64,000 bases of DNA from Mycobacteroides abscessus ATCC 19977 (GCF_000069185.1 NC_010397.1:1736001-1800000), one strand, 5' to 3'. Numbered from the stretch's first letter, positions 40,982 to 48,653 are shown. Notes: generated by a model not told the origin, from the sequence alone. Translations and numbers: made by a program.

Positions 40982-41069
40982 TTGCGACACGCCGACCAGG
41001 GGATATACCCCTTAACCGCTGTCAAGTAGTAAACTGCGCATAGGCGCGACTTACACCCATTCTTTTAAA

Positions 41070-41101
41070 CCCCCATCGACATTTGTTCGGTGGGGGTTTT
41101 T
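41070..41101 (+). terminator. Rho-independent terminator after the HigBA module
   Basis: CCCCCATCGA (41070-41079) and TCGGTGGGGG (41087-41096) form a 10-bp stem with one T-G wobble and a seven-base loop, followed by TTTTT. This closes the early/TA transcription unit. Confidence 0.92.
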
Positions 41102-41125
41102 CTATGCCCAAACGGAGGTTCCCTT

Positions 41126-41266
41126 ATGCCTCTGTCTCGTGTCCGCTGCTGCATCCCCTGTGGCCGTATCCGCTACGCCCCCTGCTCTGCAGGGTGTCGA
41201 GTAGATCCCGAGAACGACCCAACAAGCTGGACAGAACAGGTGCCGCCGAGCGATGAAGCTGAGTAA
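41126..41266 (+). CDS. Small Cys-rich protein (46 aa)
   Basis: ATG 41126 to TAA 41264 with a GGAGG site. CCIPCG and CSAGC motifs suggest a zinc knuckle. It is the first gene after the terminator; 41102-41125 has no obvious promoter. Confidence 0.65.
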   Translation: MPLSRVRCCIPCGRIRYAPCSAGCRVDPENDPTSWTEQVPPSDEAE

Positions 41267-41477
41267 GGAAGCGCGCAATACCGTCGCCGACTGCATCAGT
41301 AAGGGCATCCACCTGACGCTGGACGTTCAGTGCGATGGCGAGCCGATGGGCGGCTGGTGCGATAAGTGCGAGAAACCGTCGATGGTCGAAGTGCAACTGC
41401 GTGGCATCTCCACTGACGCCGTGTACGACCTCGGACCCGCCGTCGTATGTGCAAACCATGAGGCTGGCGATGATTGA
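41253..41477 (+). CDS. Small putative zinc protein (74 aa)
   Basis: Starts MKLSKEARNTVADCISKG; contains CDGEPMGGWCDKC and CANHE, so four Cys/His ligands are available. It overlaps the previous gene by 14 bases. Confidence 0.65.
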   Translation: MKLSKEARNTVADCISKGIHLTLDVQCDGEPMGGWCDKCEKPSMVEVQLRGISTDAVYDLGPAVVCANHEAGDD

Positions 41478-41721
41478 ATGTCTTGGTTGCGGCTCGACGG
41501 TGGGGCAAGACGGCGATTGCCCGCGCCCCGAACACTGCGGAAACTGCCCACCTTGGGACTGTGACGAATGCGGCCAGCAGTGCTCGATCAACACCCCTTG
41601 CGGGTGCTGGATTTTCCTTGAAGGCATGAACCTCGCCGACATCAAGGCGGTACTCGCCGCAGCCGATCTGAGTGTCAATGTGGAGGTGCCGCCATGCTCG
41701 ACAGATTCTTCGCGGCACTAG
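41470..41721 (+). CDS. Cys-rich protein (83 aa)
   Basis: ATG 41470. Repeated Cys pairs (CLGCG, CPRPEHCGNCP, CDECGQQC, CGCW) in the first 55 residues suggest two to three zinc sites, followed by a short helix. It overlaps the genes on both sides, 28 bases at the 3' end. Confidence 0.62.
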   Translation: MIECLGCGSTVGQDGDCPRPEHCGNCPPWDCDECGQQCSINTPCGCWIFLEGMNLADIKAVLAAADLSVNVEVPPCSTDSSRH

Positions 41722-41990
41722 CCGGCGCCATGGCCCCTCCACTCGTGGCCATGTGTGAGCGCATCGCGGATAAGAAGATCCCTGACGACACCGTGCCGAA
41801 GTTCATGGACGGCCTGCTGGATATCGCCCGCGACGGCGTTGACCGCGCCGTGAGTGTGGTGCAGACGTCCGCTGACGGTATTGCCGGTAGCGCGGAAGCT
41901 GAACTAGGTCAGCTCGGCTCGGAGATTAGGGGAGTGGTCAAAGCGGCCAACCCCATAGATATTCTCGGCAGCCTGTTCGGGCGACGCTAG
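41694..41990 (+). CDS. Unknown helical protein (98 aa)
   Basis: Starts MLDRFFAALAGAMAPPLVA, an amphipathic or weakly membrane-active helix, and ends in NPIDILGSLFGRR. A GGAGGTGCC site precedes the ATG, supporting the long overlap with the previous gene. Its TAG stop opens promoter cassette copy 2. Confidence 0.62.
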   Translation: MLDRFFAALAGAMAPPLVAMCERIADKKIPDDTVPKFMDGLLDIARDGVDRAVSVVQTSADGIAGSAEAELGQLGSEIRGVVKAANPIDILGSLFGRR

Positions 41991-42028
41991 ACACCGCTGA
42001 TGTCGCTGCACCGCAGTAAAATTGAGGT
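41988..42028 (+). promoter_or_regulatory. Stop-to-start promoter cassette, copy 2
   Basis: TAGACACCGC at its start (TAG is the upstream stop), TAAAAT at 42017-42022 as -10, then TGAGGT and the ATG at 42029. Length 41 bases. A CTGC-acc-GCAG dyad lies just upstream of the -10. Confidence 0.75.
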
Positions 42029-42205
42029 ATGAGCATTGAGACCGAGCGGCAGTTGAATCGCCGCTGCATTGAGCTGCAAGACGAGATAATCCGCTGGGGC
42101 GAGAAGGCGCAGTGGGCGCTTGAGCAAGATGACACCGGATGGTGGGGCGATGTCCTCGGTGGCATCGTCAAGCGCGGCAAGCTGATGGCAGAGAAGGGCA
42201 CCTAA
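42029..42205 (+). CDS. Small unknown protein (58 aa)
   Basis: Starts MSIETERQLNRRCIELQDE, helical, with a Trp-rich middle (DDTGWWGDVLGG). Not recognised. Served by cassette copy 2; probably leaderless. Confidence 0.65.
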   Translation: MSIETERQLNRRCIELQDEIIRWGEKAQWALEQDDTGWWGDVLGGIVKRGKLMAEKGT

Positions 42206-42207
42206 CG

Positions 42208-42315
42208 ATGTGCCCTCCACGCTGTCAGAACTGCATCCATCCGCAGCATGACCACGAAGGCTGGTTTGGTCGCTGCACCCGCGACGACTGCGAATGTAAG
42301 GCAATGCAGGACTGA
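42208..42315 (+). CDS. Very small zinc-finger-like protein (35 aa)
   Basis: ATG 42208 to TGA 42313, two bases after the previous stop. CQNCIHPQHDH and CTRDDCEC give a compact Cys/His site. Confidence 0.55.
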   Translation: MCPPRCQNCIHPQHDHEGWFGRCTRDDCECKAMQD

Positions 42316-42316
42316 C

Positions 42317-42352
42317 TTGCCCCTACAGCCTCTCCGTTCTACTATCGAACAC
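42317..42352 (+). promoter_or_regulatory. Candidate SigA-like promoter
   Basis: TTGCCC (42317-42322) and TACTAT (42340-42345) are 17 bases apart, and the -10 is 7 bases before ATG 42353. This one has a -35, unlike the cassette copies around it, and also predicts a leaderless or almost leaderless mRNA. Confidence 0.6.
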
Positions 42353-42598
42353 ATGTTCGACAAGGTGTCATACCGTATCGAAGGTGATGGACCCGTCACA
42401 GCGGTACTCACTTACCAAAACCGGGAGTACCGGCACACCTCCCGAACCATGTGGCTCGGACACGAAGACGGCATGCCCCAAGGCTCCATCCAACTCGACG
42501 AGCATGTGTGGGCGCGGCTACAGCGCATCAACGGAACCATAGAAGCCACCATCACCGACTCTAAGACTGGTGAAAGCTACACCCTCACACCTGAATAG
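42353..42598 (+). CDS. Unknown beta-rich protein (81 aa)
   Basis: Starts MFDKVSYRIEGDGPVTAVL and has alternating polar/hydrophobic strands. Not recognised. I chose ATG 42353 by the promoter spacing. Its TAG stop opens cassette copy 3. Confidence 0.68.
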   Translation: MFDKVSYRIEGDGPVTAVLTYQNREYRHTSRTMWLGHEDGMPQGSIQLDEHVWARLQRINGTIEATITDSKTGESYTLTPE

Positions 42599-42636
42599 AC
42601 ACCGCGACTTACGCTGTAGCTCGGTAAAATTGAGGT
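42596..42636 (+). promoter_or_regulatory. Stop-to-start promoter cassette, copy 3
   Basis: TAGACACCGC start, TAAAAT at 42625-42630, TGAGGT and ATG 42637. 41 bases. The middle part differs from the other copies, so this is not a recent duplication of a whole segment. Confidence 0.75.
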
Positions 42637-42873
42637 ATGGATGATCCCGAGATTGAAGTCGCTGAGGCGGTGTGTAAACGGCACAACTGGGACGGCATGA
42701 TGTTTTGCGCTTGCACTGCCGCTGCTCGTGAAGCTTTGAAGCGAGTGGGCGCCGATCTGCAATCCGTCGATGGCGTCTTAGGTCTGCTTCATCATCGAGG
42801 GCTTGTTGACTCCGAGCGCAATAGAGCTGATGTGAAAGCTGCCCTCGAAATCGTACAGAGGTACACCCGATGA
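42637..42873 (+). CDS. Unknown protein (78 aa)
   Basis: Starts MDDPEIEVAEAVCKRHNWDG; Cys and His residues in the first 30 (CKRH, CACTAA) then helices. Similar small proteins occur in actinophages. Overlaps the next gene by four bases. Confidence 0.65.
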   Translation: MDDPEIEVAEAVCKRHNWDGMMFCACTAAAREALKRVGADLQSVDGVLGLLHHRGLVDSERNRADVKAALEIVQRYTR

Positions 42874-43145
42874 CTGAACCATCTCAAGCCCATATAGACC
42901 GGGCACGTGAACTCGGCCTCTCTTTCGATCCTTCTGATACATCGGATGAAGAGTTAAGCCGTGCTATCGCAACGTATGAGCGGGTTTACATCGAGGCGAT
43001 GACCGAGAATGCTGGTAGGGACACTGATACTCCTACTGAGCGCCGCAAGATGCTGGGCGTATGGACTCAGCGCGATGAAGAAGAGGCCAAGGAAGCCGCT
43101 GAACGGCGGCGGATGTTCGGCTCCCGACGAATCCCACCCGCCTAG
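42870..43145 (+). CDS. Unknown charged protein (91 aa)
   Basis: Helical, Glu/Arg-rich (EEEAKEAAERRRMFGSRR near the C terminus). Not recognised. Its TAG stop opens cassette copy 4. Confidence 0.64.
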   Translation: MTEPSQAHIDRARELGLSFDPSDTSDEELSRAIATYERVYIEAMTENAGRDTDTPTERRKMLGVWTQRDEEEAKEAAERRRMFGSRRIPPA

Positions 43146-43184
43146 ACACCGCTGATTCCTCTGAAACGTCGGATAATTGAAGGT
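43143..43184 (+). promoter_or_regulatory. Stop-to-start promoter cassette, copy 4
   Basis: TAGACACCGCTGAT start, GATAAT at 43172-43177, then TGAAGGT (one extra A) and ATG 43185. 42 bases. Confidence 0.75.
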
Positions 43185-43457
43185 ATGGACATCACCGAGA
43201 AGCCATTGACCAACCTGGCTGACACAATACATACAGCCCTGATCGGACACAGGCCGGACGACTACGCCTGCTACTACAAGCAGCTTTTCAATGTGTTTGG
43301 AGCGCCCGGCATCCCGAACACCTACGAGGCGGTACTCAAGCGTTACGGCAGGGTAATCCATCGAGAGACATTCTGGCGGCGCAAGAGCGCAGAGAAGCAA
43401 TGCATCGCATGGAAGCGCTTGTATGACGCCGTCGTACTACCACCTCCACAGTCCTAG
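43185..43457 (+). CDS. Unknown protein (90 aa)
   Basis: Starts MDITEKPLTNLADTIHTAL; aromatic/Tyr-rich centre (DDYACYYKQLFNVFG) and basic C terminus. Not recognised. Its TAG stop opens cassette copy 5. Confidence 0.64.
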   Translation: MDITEKPLTNLADTIHTALIGHRPDDYACYYKQLFNVFGAPGIPNTYEAVLKRYGRVIHRETFWRRKSAEKQCIAWKRLYDAVVLPPPQS

Positions 43458-43495
43458 ACACCGCTGATCCCGTTGAAACGCGGGATAATTGAGGT
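43455..43495 (+). promoter_or_regulatory. Stop-to-start promoter cassette, copy 5
   Basis: TAGACACCGCTGAT start, GATAAT at 43484-43489, TGAGGT and ATG 43496. CCCG-ttgaaacg-CGGG forms a short dyad next to the -10. 41 bases. Confidence 0.75.
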
Positions 43496-43663
43496 ATGAA
43501 CGACGAATTGAGCTTCCTGCTTGAGGCGTCGCCGGAAGAGTGGGATACCTTCATTGGATGCCCACATACAGGCAAGTCCTACACGGAAGTGGGACGGCTA
43601 ACCGGCGAGGTGTTCACGCGCTGCTGCGACTGTCACACGGCTTTGCCTAATCTCCCGTCCTAG
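43496..43663 (+). CDS. Small protein with Cys cluster (55 aa)
   Basis: ATG 43496 to TAG 43661; starts MNDELSFLLEASPEEWD, with GCPHTG and CCDCH, a likely zinc site. Served by cassette copy 5. Confidence 0.64.
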   Translation: MNDELSFLLEASPEEWDTFIGCPHTGKSYTEVGRLTGEVFTRCCDCHTALPNLPS

Positions 43664-43686
43664 CTGAATCCCTTTGGGAGGTAATC

Positions 43687-43803
43687 ATGCTTGATGGTCA
43701 ACCGTTGGGCGAGTACCCGGAACTGGGGCCGACGCACACCGCCGAGTATTTCGAGCTCCTAACACTGGCCTACTTAGCCAGGCTCATGGGTTACCACATC
43801 TAG
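43687..43803 (+). CDS. Very small unknown protein (38 aa)
   Basis: ATG 43687 with a GGGAGG site six bases upstream, to TAG 43801. Starts MLDGQPLGEYPEL and ends in a hydrophobic helix (YFELLTLAYLARLMG). Short, but the ribosome-binding site is strong. Confidence 0.5.
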   Translation: MLDGQPLGEYPELGPTHTAEYFELLTLAYLARLMGYHI

Positions 43804-43807
43804 TGCC

Positions 43808-43975
43808 ATGCCCCTCACTGCTAACCAGCTCCGCATCCTAGAGGCGTTGCAGCGGTTACGTATAGCCCGTACTGAGGGCGATGTTGACGCCGAGCTCGTG
43901 GCCTACAGCCGCATGGATGAGCTACTGGATCGTGAACCTAGGGGCATAGGTTCCGTTTCGCCGATCGCGCCATAG
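43808..43975 (+). CDS. Small helical protein (55 aa)
   Basis: ATG 43808 to TAG 43973; starts MPLTANQLRILEALQRLR. No clear ribosome-binding site. It overlaps the 3' end of the convergent DUF732 gene by 38 bases, which lowers confidence. Confidence 0.45.
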   Translation: MPLTANQLRILEALQRLRIARTEGDVDAELVAYSRMDELLDREPRGIGSVSPIAP

Positions 43976-44219
43976 CCAACAGATTGGCTGGTGTCGCGTT
44001 CGGATAGTTGGAGTGCGAGGCGACCTGCTCGGGGGTTTCCCCGTTGCGCAAGTCATTGCACATGCCGTTCCCGGCGGCCAGTAGGAACGGCCGGGACTGC
44101 CACATCACTTGAAAACCCTGCCCGGACAGTTCGTCCAGGTAGGCGTCATCGTCCGCGTACGCCGCGGGCGCGAAAACAATGCTGGCCGCTACGGCGGCTG
44201 CAGCTGCGATCTTGATCAT
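43938..44219 (-). CDS. Secreted DUF732 protein
   Basis: A 93-residue precursor: signal peptide (MIKIAAAAAVAASIVFAPAA, cleavage after AYA) and a mature DUF732 domain with the Cys pair in GMCNDLRNG and the C-terminal NLCP. It runs against the surrounding plus-strand genes, so it is likely a lysogen-expressed cargo gene. This is the third DUF732-type gene in the prophage. Confidence 0.8.
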   Translation of the reverse strand: MIKIAAAAAVAASIVFAPAAYADDDAYLDELSGQGFQVMWQSRPFLLAAGNGMCNDLRNGETPEQVASHSNYPNATPANLLAMARSAKRNLCP

Positions 44220-44271
44220 TGGCGGATCGTAGACCTCCACCCCGACGGGTACAGGCGAAACGGGAGATCAG

Positions 44272-44349
44272 ATGGCCGTGCAGCACTGCGAGTACTGCGG
44301 CCGCCGCCTCCGGTACGACTGCTGCCCGCACTGTGAAGAGGGTGAGTAG
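44272..44349 (+). CDS. Tiny zinc-knuckle protein (25 aa)
   Basis: ATG 44272 with GGGAG upstream to TAG 44347; CEYCG and CCPHC make one compact zinc site. It shares one base with the next start, which supports translation. Confidence 0.5.
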   Translation: MAVQHCEYCGRRLRYDCCPHCEEGE

Positions 44350-45611
44350 TGCTCGGGGTAGCGATCACCACCCACAACCGCCGAGATGTCCTCCTCAACG
44401 CGTTAACGCACTGGATCGAGCACACCTCGGCTGATGTGCCAATTGTCGTTGTGGACGACGGCAGCGACGAGCCCCTATGCCTTGAAGGCTGGCGCGGTAT
44501 CCCGGTGCATCGAGTTCCTAGCGTGAGCGTTGTTCGCCATCCACAACCTATGGGGATAGCGGTGGCGAAAAACCGTTGCATCGCCGAGCTCATGGACTTG
44601 GGGTGCGACCACCTGTTTCTCGCTGACGACGATGTGTGGCCCACCGTAGACGAGTGGTGGAAGCCTTACGTTGAGTCGCCGGAACCGCATCTGTCGTTCC
44701 AGTGGCCCAGCGGCGGCCGACACAGCGTCACCCACCAAGACGAGCAGCATTTCGCCATCGGATTCCCCCGCGGAGTTCTCCTATACGCCGAACGCCGAGT
44801 GATCGACACGGTGGGCGGCATGGACACCGGATATGGGGCGCACGGCGGCGAACACGTCGACTGGTCACAGAGAATCCACGACGCAGGGTTGACGCGATGG
44901 CCGTTCGCCGATGTCCGAGGATCACACAACTTGATCTACTCCCGCGACAAAGCCGAAGGAAACCGAACAGGTTCTTCCCGGTTTGAGCTTCCCGAGCGTG
45001 CCCGGATGTGTGAGGCCAATGGAAACCGTTGGGGCCACAAGCACCCAACATGGCCGTACTTTCCATTCCGGGGAGGCGAGGGCGTCCAGGACTACCAGTT
45101 AGGCCCGTACTTCCCGCCCGCGGAGCATTATTCGCTGCTGCGGCATGTGGTCGGTTTGAGACCTTCCGGTGTGGCTTTGGAGTTTGGGGTGGGTAAAGGC
45201 GAATCGACCCGCATCATTGCCGAGCACATGCCGGTGATCGGATTCGACAGCTTCACCGGACTGCCTGAGGATTGGCGCGACGGATTCCCTAAGGGGTCGT
45301 TCGCGCATAAACCACCAGCCATCAACAACACTCGCCTAGTGATAGGTCGGTATGCCGACACCCTGCCAGGGTTCACGTTCCCTGAGTGTGGTTTGGTGCA
45401 TATCGACTGCGACCTGTACTCGTCCACGGCAACAGCTCTGGAATATCTACAGCTCAAGCCTGGAACTTATGTCGTTTTTGATGAGTGGCACAGCTACGAC
45501 GGCTGCGAAGACCACGAGATGAAAGCCTGGCGCGAATATGCCGACCGCACCGGCATCAACTGGTGTGTGGTTGGGCATTCGCATGAGGCTTGGGCGATTC
45601 GGATCACCTAG
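44349..45611 (+). CDS. Glycosyltransferase family 2 fused to TylF-like methyltransferase
   Basis: A 420-residue bifunctional protein. Residues 1-205 are a GT-A glycosyltransferase: VAITTHNRRD nucleotide-binding start, VVVDDGSD, and the metal-binding DDD of FLADDDVWP. Residues about 260-420 are a class I SAM methyltransferase of the TylF/macrocin type: LEFGVGKGEST, GFDSFTGLPEDW and HIDCDLYSSTATAL. It would transfer and methylate a sugar. It starts a cluster of such genes just before the virion genes, so capsid or tail protein glycosylation is the likely use. Confidence 0.85.
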   Translation: MLGVAITTHNRRDVLLNALTHWIEHTSADVPIVVVDDGSDEPLCLEGWRGIPVHRVPSVSVVRHPQPMGIAVAKNRCIAELMDLGCDHLFLADDDVWPTVDEWWKPYVESPEPHLSFQWPSGGRHSVTHQDEQHFAIGFPRGVLLYAERRVIDTVGGMDTGYGAHGGEHVDWSQRIHDAGLTRWPFADVRGSHNLIYSRDKAEGNRTGSSRFELPERARMCEANGNRWGHKHPTWPYFPFRGGEGVQDYQLGPYFPPAEHYSLLRHVVGLRPSGVALEFGVGKGESTRIIAEHMPVIGFDSFTGLPEDWRDGFPKGSFAHKPPAINNTRLVIGRYADTLPGFTFPECGLVHIDCDLYSSTATALEYLQLKPGTYVVFDEWHSYDGCEDHEMKAWREYADRTGINWCVVGHSHEAWAIRIT

Positions 45612-45620
45612 GGAGTTGTG

Positions 45621-46439
45621 TTGCGAGTCATCCTCTTTGTGTTCGCGGGCCGTAAAGCCAATATGCAACTCCAGGTACCGTACATCAAACGCATCCTGGC
45701 TGAGCATCCGAATGTTGAATACGACATCTGGAACCTCGCCCGCGACCCCAAGGACGCGGAGTATCTGCAAACCATCACGGGCGAGCGGATCACCGTCCGT
45801 AACGACTTCCATGGCGGATGCCATTGGACCGGTTTCAACAAGGTGTGGTGGTACTACGCCCAACCCGAGTATCGGGACTGTTTGTTCGTCAAGGTCGATG
45901 ACGATGACGTGTTCTTCGAGACCGCACGCTTCGGTGAATACCTTGAGGCGATAGACAACAACCGCGGCAGCGTTGTCTCCGCGCTGACCGTGAACAACGG
46001 CGCCTCAACATGGTTGGAGCCGCTGATTTGGCGCGGCTTCGAGAACCTGAACATCCCTTTGTTGGATGTGCACATGTCCGGCGACTACGCCCACATGTCA
46101 CACGAGCATTTCCTGACCAATTGGCGGGATGTGACTGGTCAACCCAACCAGGTCATCCCGACGACGGACTGGTTGTCGATCAACTGCATCGGACTCGACC
46201 ACCCCACCCTGAAACGCATCGCAGACCTACTGGACACCCCTTCGCCTGCCCATATCGCAGGCAGGGATTGGCCGCACGGCTTCAAGATCGGTGACGAAGG
46301 TGCAGCCAATATGCAGCCCCGAGTCATCCATAGAGGGTTTGTGGTGTCGCACCTATCGTTTGGACCTCAAGAACTCCCCGATGAGACGTGGGACCAGCTG
46401 CGCGCTGGTTATGCGAAGGTCGCAGGGGAGTACCTGTGA
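45621..46439 (+). CDS. Glycosyltransferase-like protein (GT-A fold)
   Basis: A protein of about 272 residues with an N-terminal strand (VILFVFAGRKANM) and a DDDD metal motif (FVKVDDDDVFFE, about 89-100), plus HGGCHW and SHLSF segments. It appears to be a GT-A enzyme; donor and acceptor unknown. TTG 45621 is favoured because GGGAG is five bases upstream; GTG 45618 is an alternative. Confidence 0.75.
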   Translation: MRVILFVFAGRKANMQLQVPYIKRILAEHPNVEYDIWNLARDPKDAEYLQTITGERITVRNDFHGGCHWTGFNKVWWYYAQPEYRDCLFVKVDDDDVFFETARFGEYLEAIDNNRGSVVSALTVNNGASTWLEPLIWRGFENLNIPLLDVHMSGDYAHMSHEHFLTNWRDVTGQPNQVIPTTDWLSINCIGLDHPTLKRIADLLDTPSPAHIAGRDWPHGFKIGDEGAANMQPRVIHRGFVVSHLSFGPQELPDETWDQLRAGYAKVAGEYL

Positions 46440-47131
46440 ACGTCGCCGTGATCATCCCGTTCCGGGACCGCGGTAAGGACCCTCTAAGGCCCGCGAATCT
46501 GCGACGCGTCCTGATGGGCATGGAGGGGCTGTACCGCATCCATGTTGTTGATGACGGCCGCTCAGGCTATGAGTCGTTCAATCGATCCGCCGCATATAAC
46601 CGCGGTGCCGACATGGTTGACGCCGATGTACTTATCTACTGCGAATCAGATCTGCTGGTCGACCCTATCCAGATTCGGGAAGCGGTCGCGCTGGCTTCGT
46701 TGACACCAGGTTTAGTCGTTCCGTTCTCACGCTTCATGGCCATTGCCCCCGAGGACTCGGTTCGCGTCCGAGACCTTGAGTTAGAGCCCGAAGAAGCTGT
46801 ATCGCATCAGGTCCGAGGCGACCGTCAGTCGATCGGTGCCGTCAATGTCGTCTCCCGGGAATCACTCTCACTGATCGGTCAATACGACGAGTCGTTTGAG
46901 GGTGCTTGGTATGACGATGACGCGATGTGCCGAGCGTTTGAGGTGTGCTGCGGCCCAACCCGCTTCATAGACGGCCCCGGATATCACCTGTACCACCTAC
47001 CCGGCGCCAGCGGCGATCATTTGACCGACGCTGATCGTGCCGCCACTGAACGCAACAAGGCCCGCTACCAGCTGTACCGGCAGGCAACAACACCGGAACG
47101 TATCCGCGAACTCACCGCAGGGGGTGTGTGA
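46436..47131 (+). CDS. Glycosyltransferase family 2-like protein
   Basis: A 231-residue protein with VAVIIPFRDRG (residues 3-13), VVDDGRSG, CESDLLVDP and the acceptor-side GAWYDDDAMCRAFE motif. These are features of GT2 enzymes with an N-terminal GT-A domain. GTG 46436 overlaps the previous stop. Confidence 0.85.
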   Translation: MNVAVIIPFRDRGKDPLRPANLRRVLMGMEGLYRIHVVDDGRSGYESFNRSAAYNRGADMVDADVLIYCESDLLVDPIQIREAVALASLTPGLVVPFSRFMAIAPEDSVRVRDLELEPEEAVSHQVRGDRQSIGAVNVVSRESLSLIGQYDESFEGAWYDDDAMCRAFEVCCGPTRFIDGPGYHLYHLPGASGDHLTDADRAATERNKARYQLYRQATTPERIRELTAGGV

Positions 47132-47376
47132 TGGCCGACCATCTCATCACCGGCCCTGACGGCATCCAGTACACCTTGGCGGAGTGGGTGAACTCCCACA
47201 TCGTTGGAACTTTCGAGCAGATGCTCCCCGGCGGGAAGACCCGCAAGGGCGGTGCCTGCTCGTGTGGGTGGCGCACCCCGCCTTTCGATCCTGTCGGTGA
47301 TCGCGCTAAAGCGATGGCCGATGAACATAAGCGTCTAGAAGACCTCGCTGATGAGATGCGAAGGGAGAATGGTTAA
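47128..47376 (+). CDS. Small unknown protein (82 aa)
   Basis: Has CSCGWRTPPFDP in the middle, followed by a helix (RAKAMADEHKRLEDLADEM), a layout repeated in other small mycobacteriophage proteins. Not recognised. Confidence 0.65.
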   Translation: MMADHLITGPDGIQYTLAEWVNSHIVGTFEQMLPGGKTRKGGACSCGWRTPPFDPVGDRAKAMADEHKRLEDLADEMRRENG

Positions 47377-47792
47377 TGGCAGCCTTCGTGTACTTCACTG
47401 TGGCCGACACCTATCAGGCCATCGTCTCTGATGGGTCTGATGAGGGTAGCGAGCCGGATCTGAAGATGATTTCCGGCACGGTCACTTTCACTCCGTCGGT
47501 GAAGGAAGTGCTGGCCACCATCTCCGATATCCCCACCACGGTGCGTTTGGAGCCGATCATTGGCCGCATCGAGGAAGACGGTGTGCTGAAGACTCTCGAT
47601 TCCACACCAGGTGTGAAGCTGCTCGCCAACACCGAAGCAATCGGGCCACTGCCTGAGCTGACGTATCGGGTGGACTTCACGAACGTGGTCTACAACCGCA
47701 AGACCAACCAGCGCATCGAACCGTTCCGGTTCGCCGCTGCCACAAGCGCCACCACGCTGCGCTTGTCTTCGGTTGAGCGCCTGCCGCTTTAG
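47376..47792 (+). CDS. Putative virion-associated beta-rich protein
   Basis: A 138-residue all-beta protein (SGTVTFTPSVKEVLATI, then TYRVDFTNVVYN) like N-terminal modules of minor tail or decoration proteins in siphoviruses. It is a candidate target for the neighbouring glycosyltransferases, but this is inference from position only. Confidence 0.6.
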   Translation: MAAFVYFTVADTYQAIVSDGSDEGSEPDLKMISGTVTFTPSVKEVLATISDIPTTVRLEPIIGRIEEDGVLKTLDSTPGVKLLANTEAIGPLPELTYRVDFTNVVYNRKTNQRIEPFRFAAATSATTLRLSSVERLPL

Positions 47793-47810
47793 GCACACGT
47801 ACTAGGCGCC

Positions 47811-47830
47811 CCTACCCGTCCAAAGGTAGG
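47811..47830 (+). repeat. Short hairpin in the 47793-47866 gap
   Basis: CCTACC (47811-47816) and GGTAGG (47825-47830) pair perfectly around eight bases. No T tract. Otherwise the gap has only a GAGGGA site before the next start. Confidence 0.45.
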
Positions 47831-47866
47831 ACCAGTTAAGTCAAGTCGAGAATTGAGGGAACAACT

Positions 47867-48235
47867 ATGTCTGTCGACGTGATCCATGTGCCAGGCGGTA
47901 TCGGTGGCCGCTACGAGGATTACTACTTTCCTGTCCAAGCGGCGCAGGTCCGAAACCTGCTAGGCAAGATCCTGACCCATATCGAGGCCATGAACCTTCC
48001 ACCGCGCGTTGAGAAGGCCAACAAAGACCTGGTCCGCCAATCCATCTGGGACTGGTGGTCCGACGCCATGGAGAACTCCACCACCTCAGCGGGCGGATGC
48101 ATTGGGCCGATCGAGAACATTCGGGAAGCCCGCACATCTGACGACAAGCCAAACCGATATGTGTGGCACACGACGGTTGGAGAGCTGGCGCCCAAGGCGC
48201 CGAAGATGTTCGTCACATACAGAGACAAGCGCTGA
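47867..48235 (+). CDS. Unknown protein (122 aa)
   Basis: Mixed fold with a helical centre (AQVRNLLGKILTHIEAMNL) and WDWW segment. Not recognised. It begins a second short coupled run that ends in another glycosyltransferase gene. Confidence 0.66.
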   Translation: MSVDVIHVPGGIGGRYEDYYFPVQAAQVRNLLGKILTHIEAMNLPPRVEKANKDLVRQSIWDWWSDAMENSTTSAGGCIGPIENIREARTSDDKPNRYVWHTTVGELAPKAPKMFVTYRDKR

Positions 48236-48453
48236 TGAGCGACGAGCAGTACTTCGGCCCCTTCTGGGTCGGCATCAAGACTCGAGATTTCTGCGGTAAG
48301 CGCCTACCGAAGCGAGATCATAAGCCGTGGATCGACGACGGCGTCTATGGGGAGATCTACTGGGGCGATAGCGCGGGGGCCCGCGAGCTCGCGCAACATC
48401 TACTCGACGCAGCGGACGCCTATGACGCACTCGCTTCGGAGTTCAACTCATGA
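48235..48453 (+). CDS. Small unknown protein (72 aa)
   Basis: Starts MSDEQYFGPFWVGIKTRDFC; Trp/Tyr-rich beta part then an Ala-rich helix. Not recognised. Overlaps the previous stop by one base. Confidence 0.62.
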   Translation: MSDEQYFGPFWVGIKTRDFCGKRLPKRDHKPWIDDGVYGEIYWGDSAGARELAQHLLDAADAYDALASEFNS

Positions 48454-48653
48454 GACCCGACGAACGCATGAACCAGCTCCAGCGAAGAGTGGTTAACCAT
48501 GCCCTGGCGGATCGGATGCTGAAAGTATCGCGGGGCGAGCCGATATCCGTTATGCGGGGATGGGCCAAGGATGGAAAGACCTTTCACTTCCTTGAGCCAG
48601 ACCTATCTGGCGTGGATTGGCACCATGAGATGCAGAGGCTTTGGTGGGCTTGA
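48450..48653 (+). CDS. Small unknown protein (67 aa)
   Basis: Starts MRPDERMNQLQRRVVNHAL; basic helix then an aromatic C terminus (WHHEMQRLWWA). ATGA overlap with the gene before it. Confidence 0.62.
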   Translation: MRPDERMNQLQRRVVNHALADRMLKVSRGEPISVMRGWAKDGKTFHFLEPDLSGVDWHHEMQRLWWA

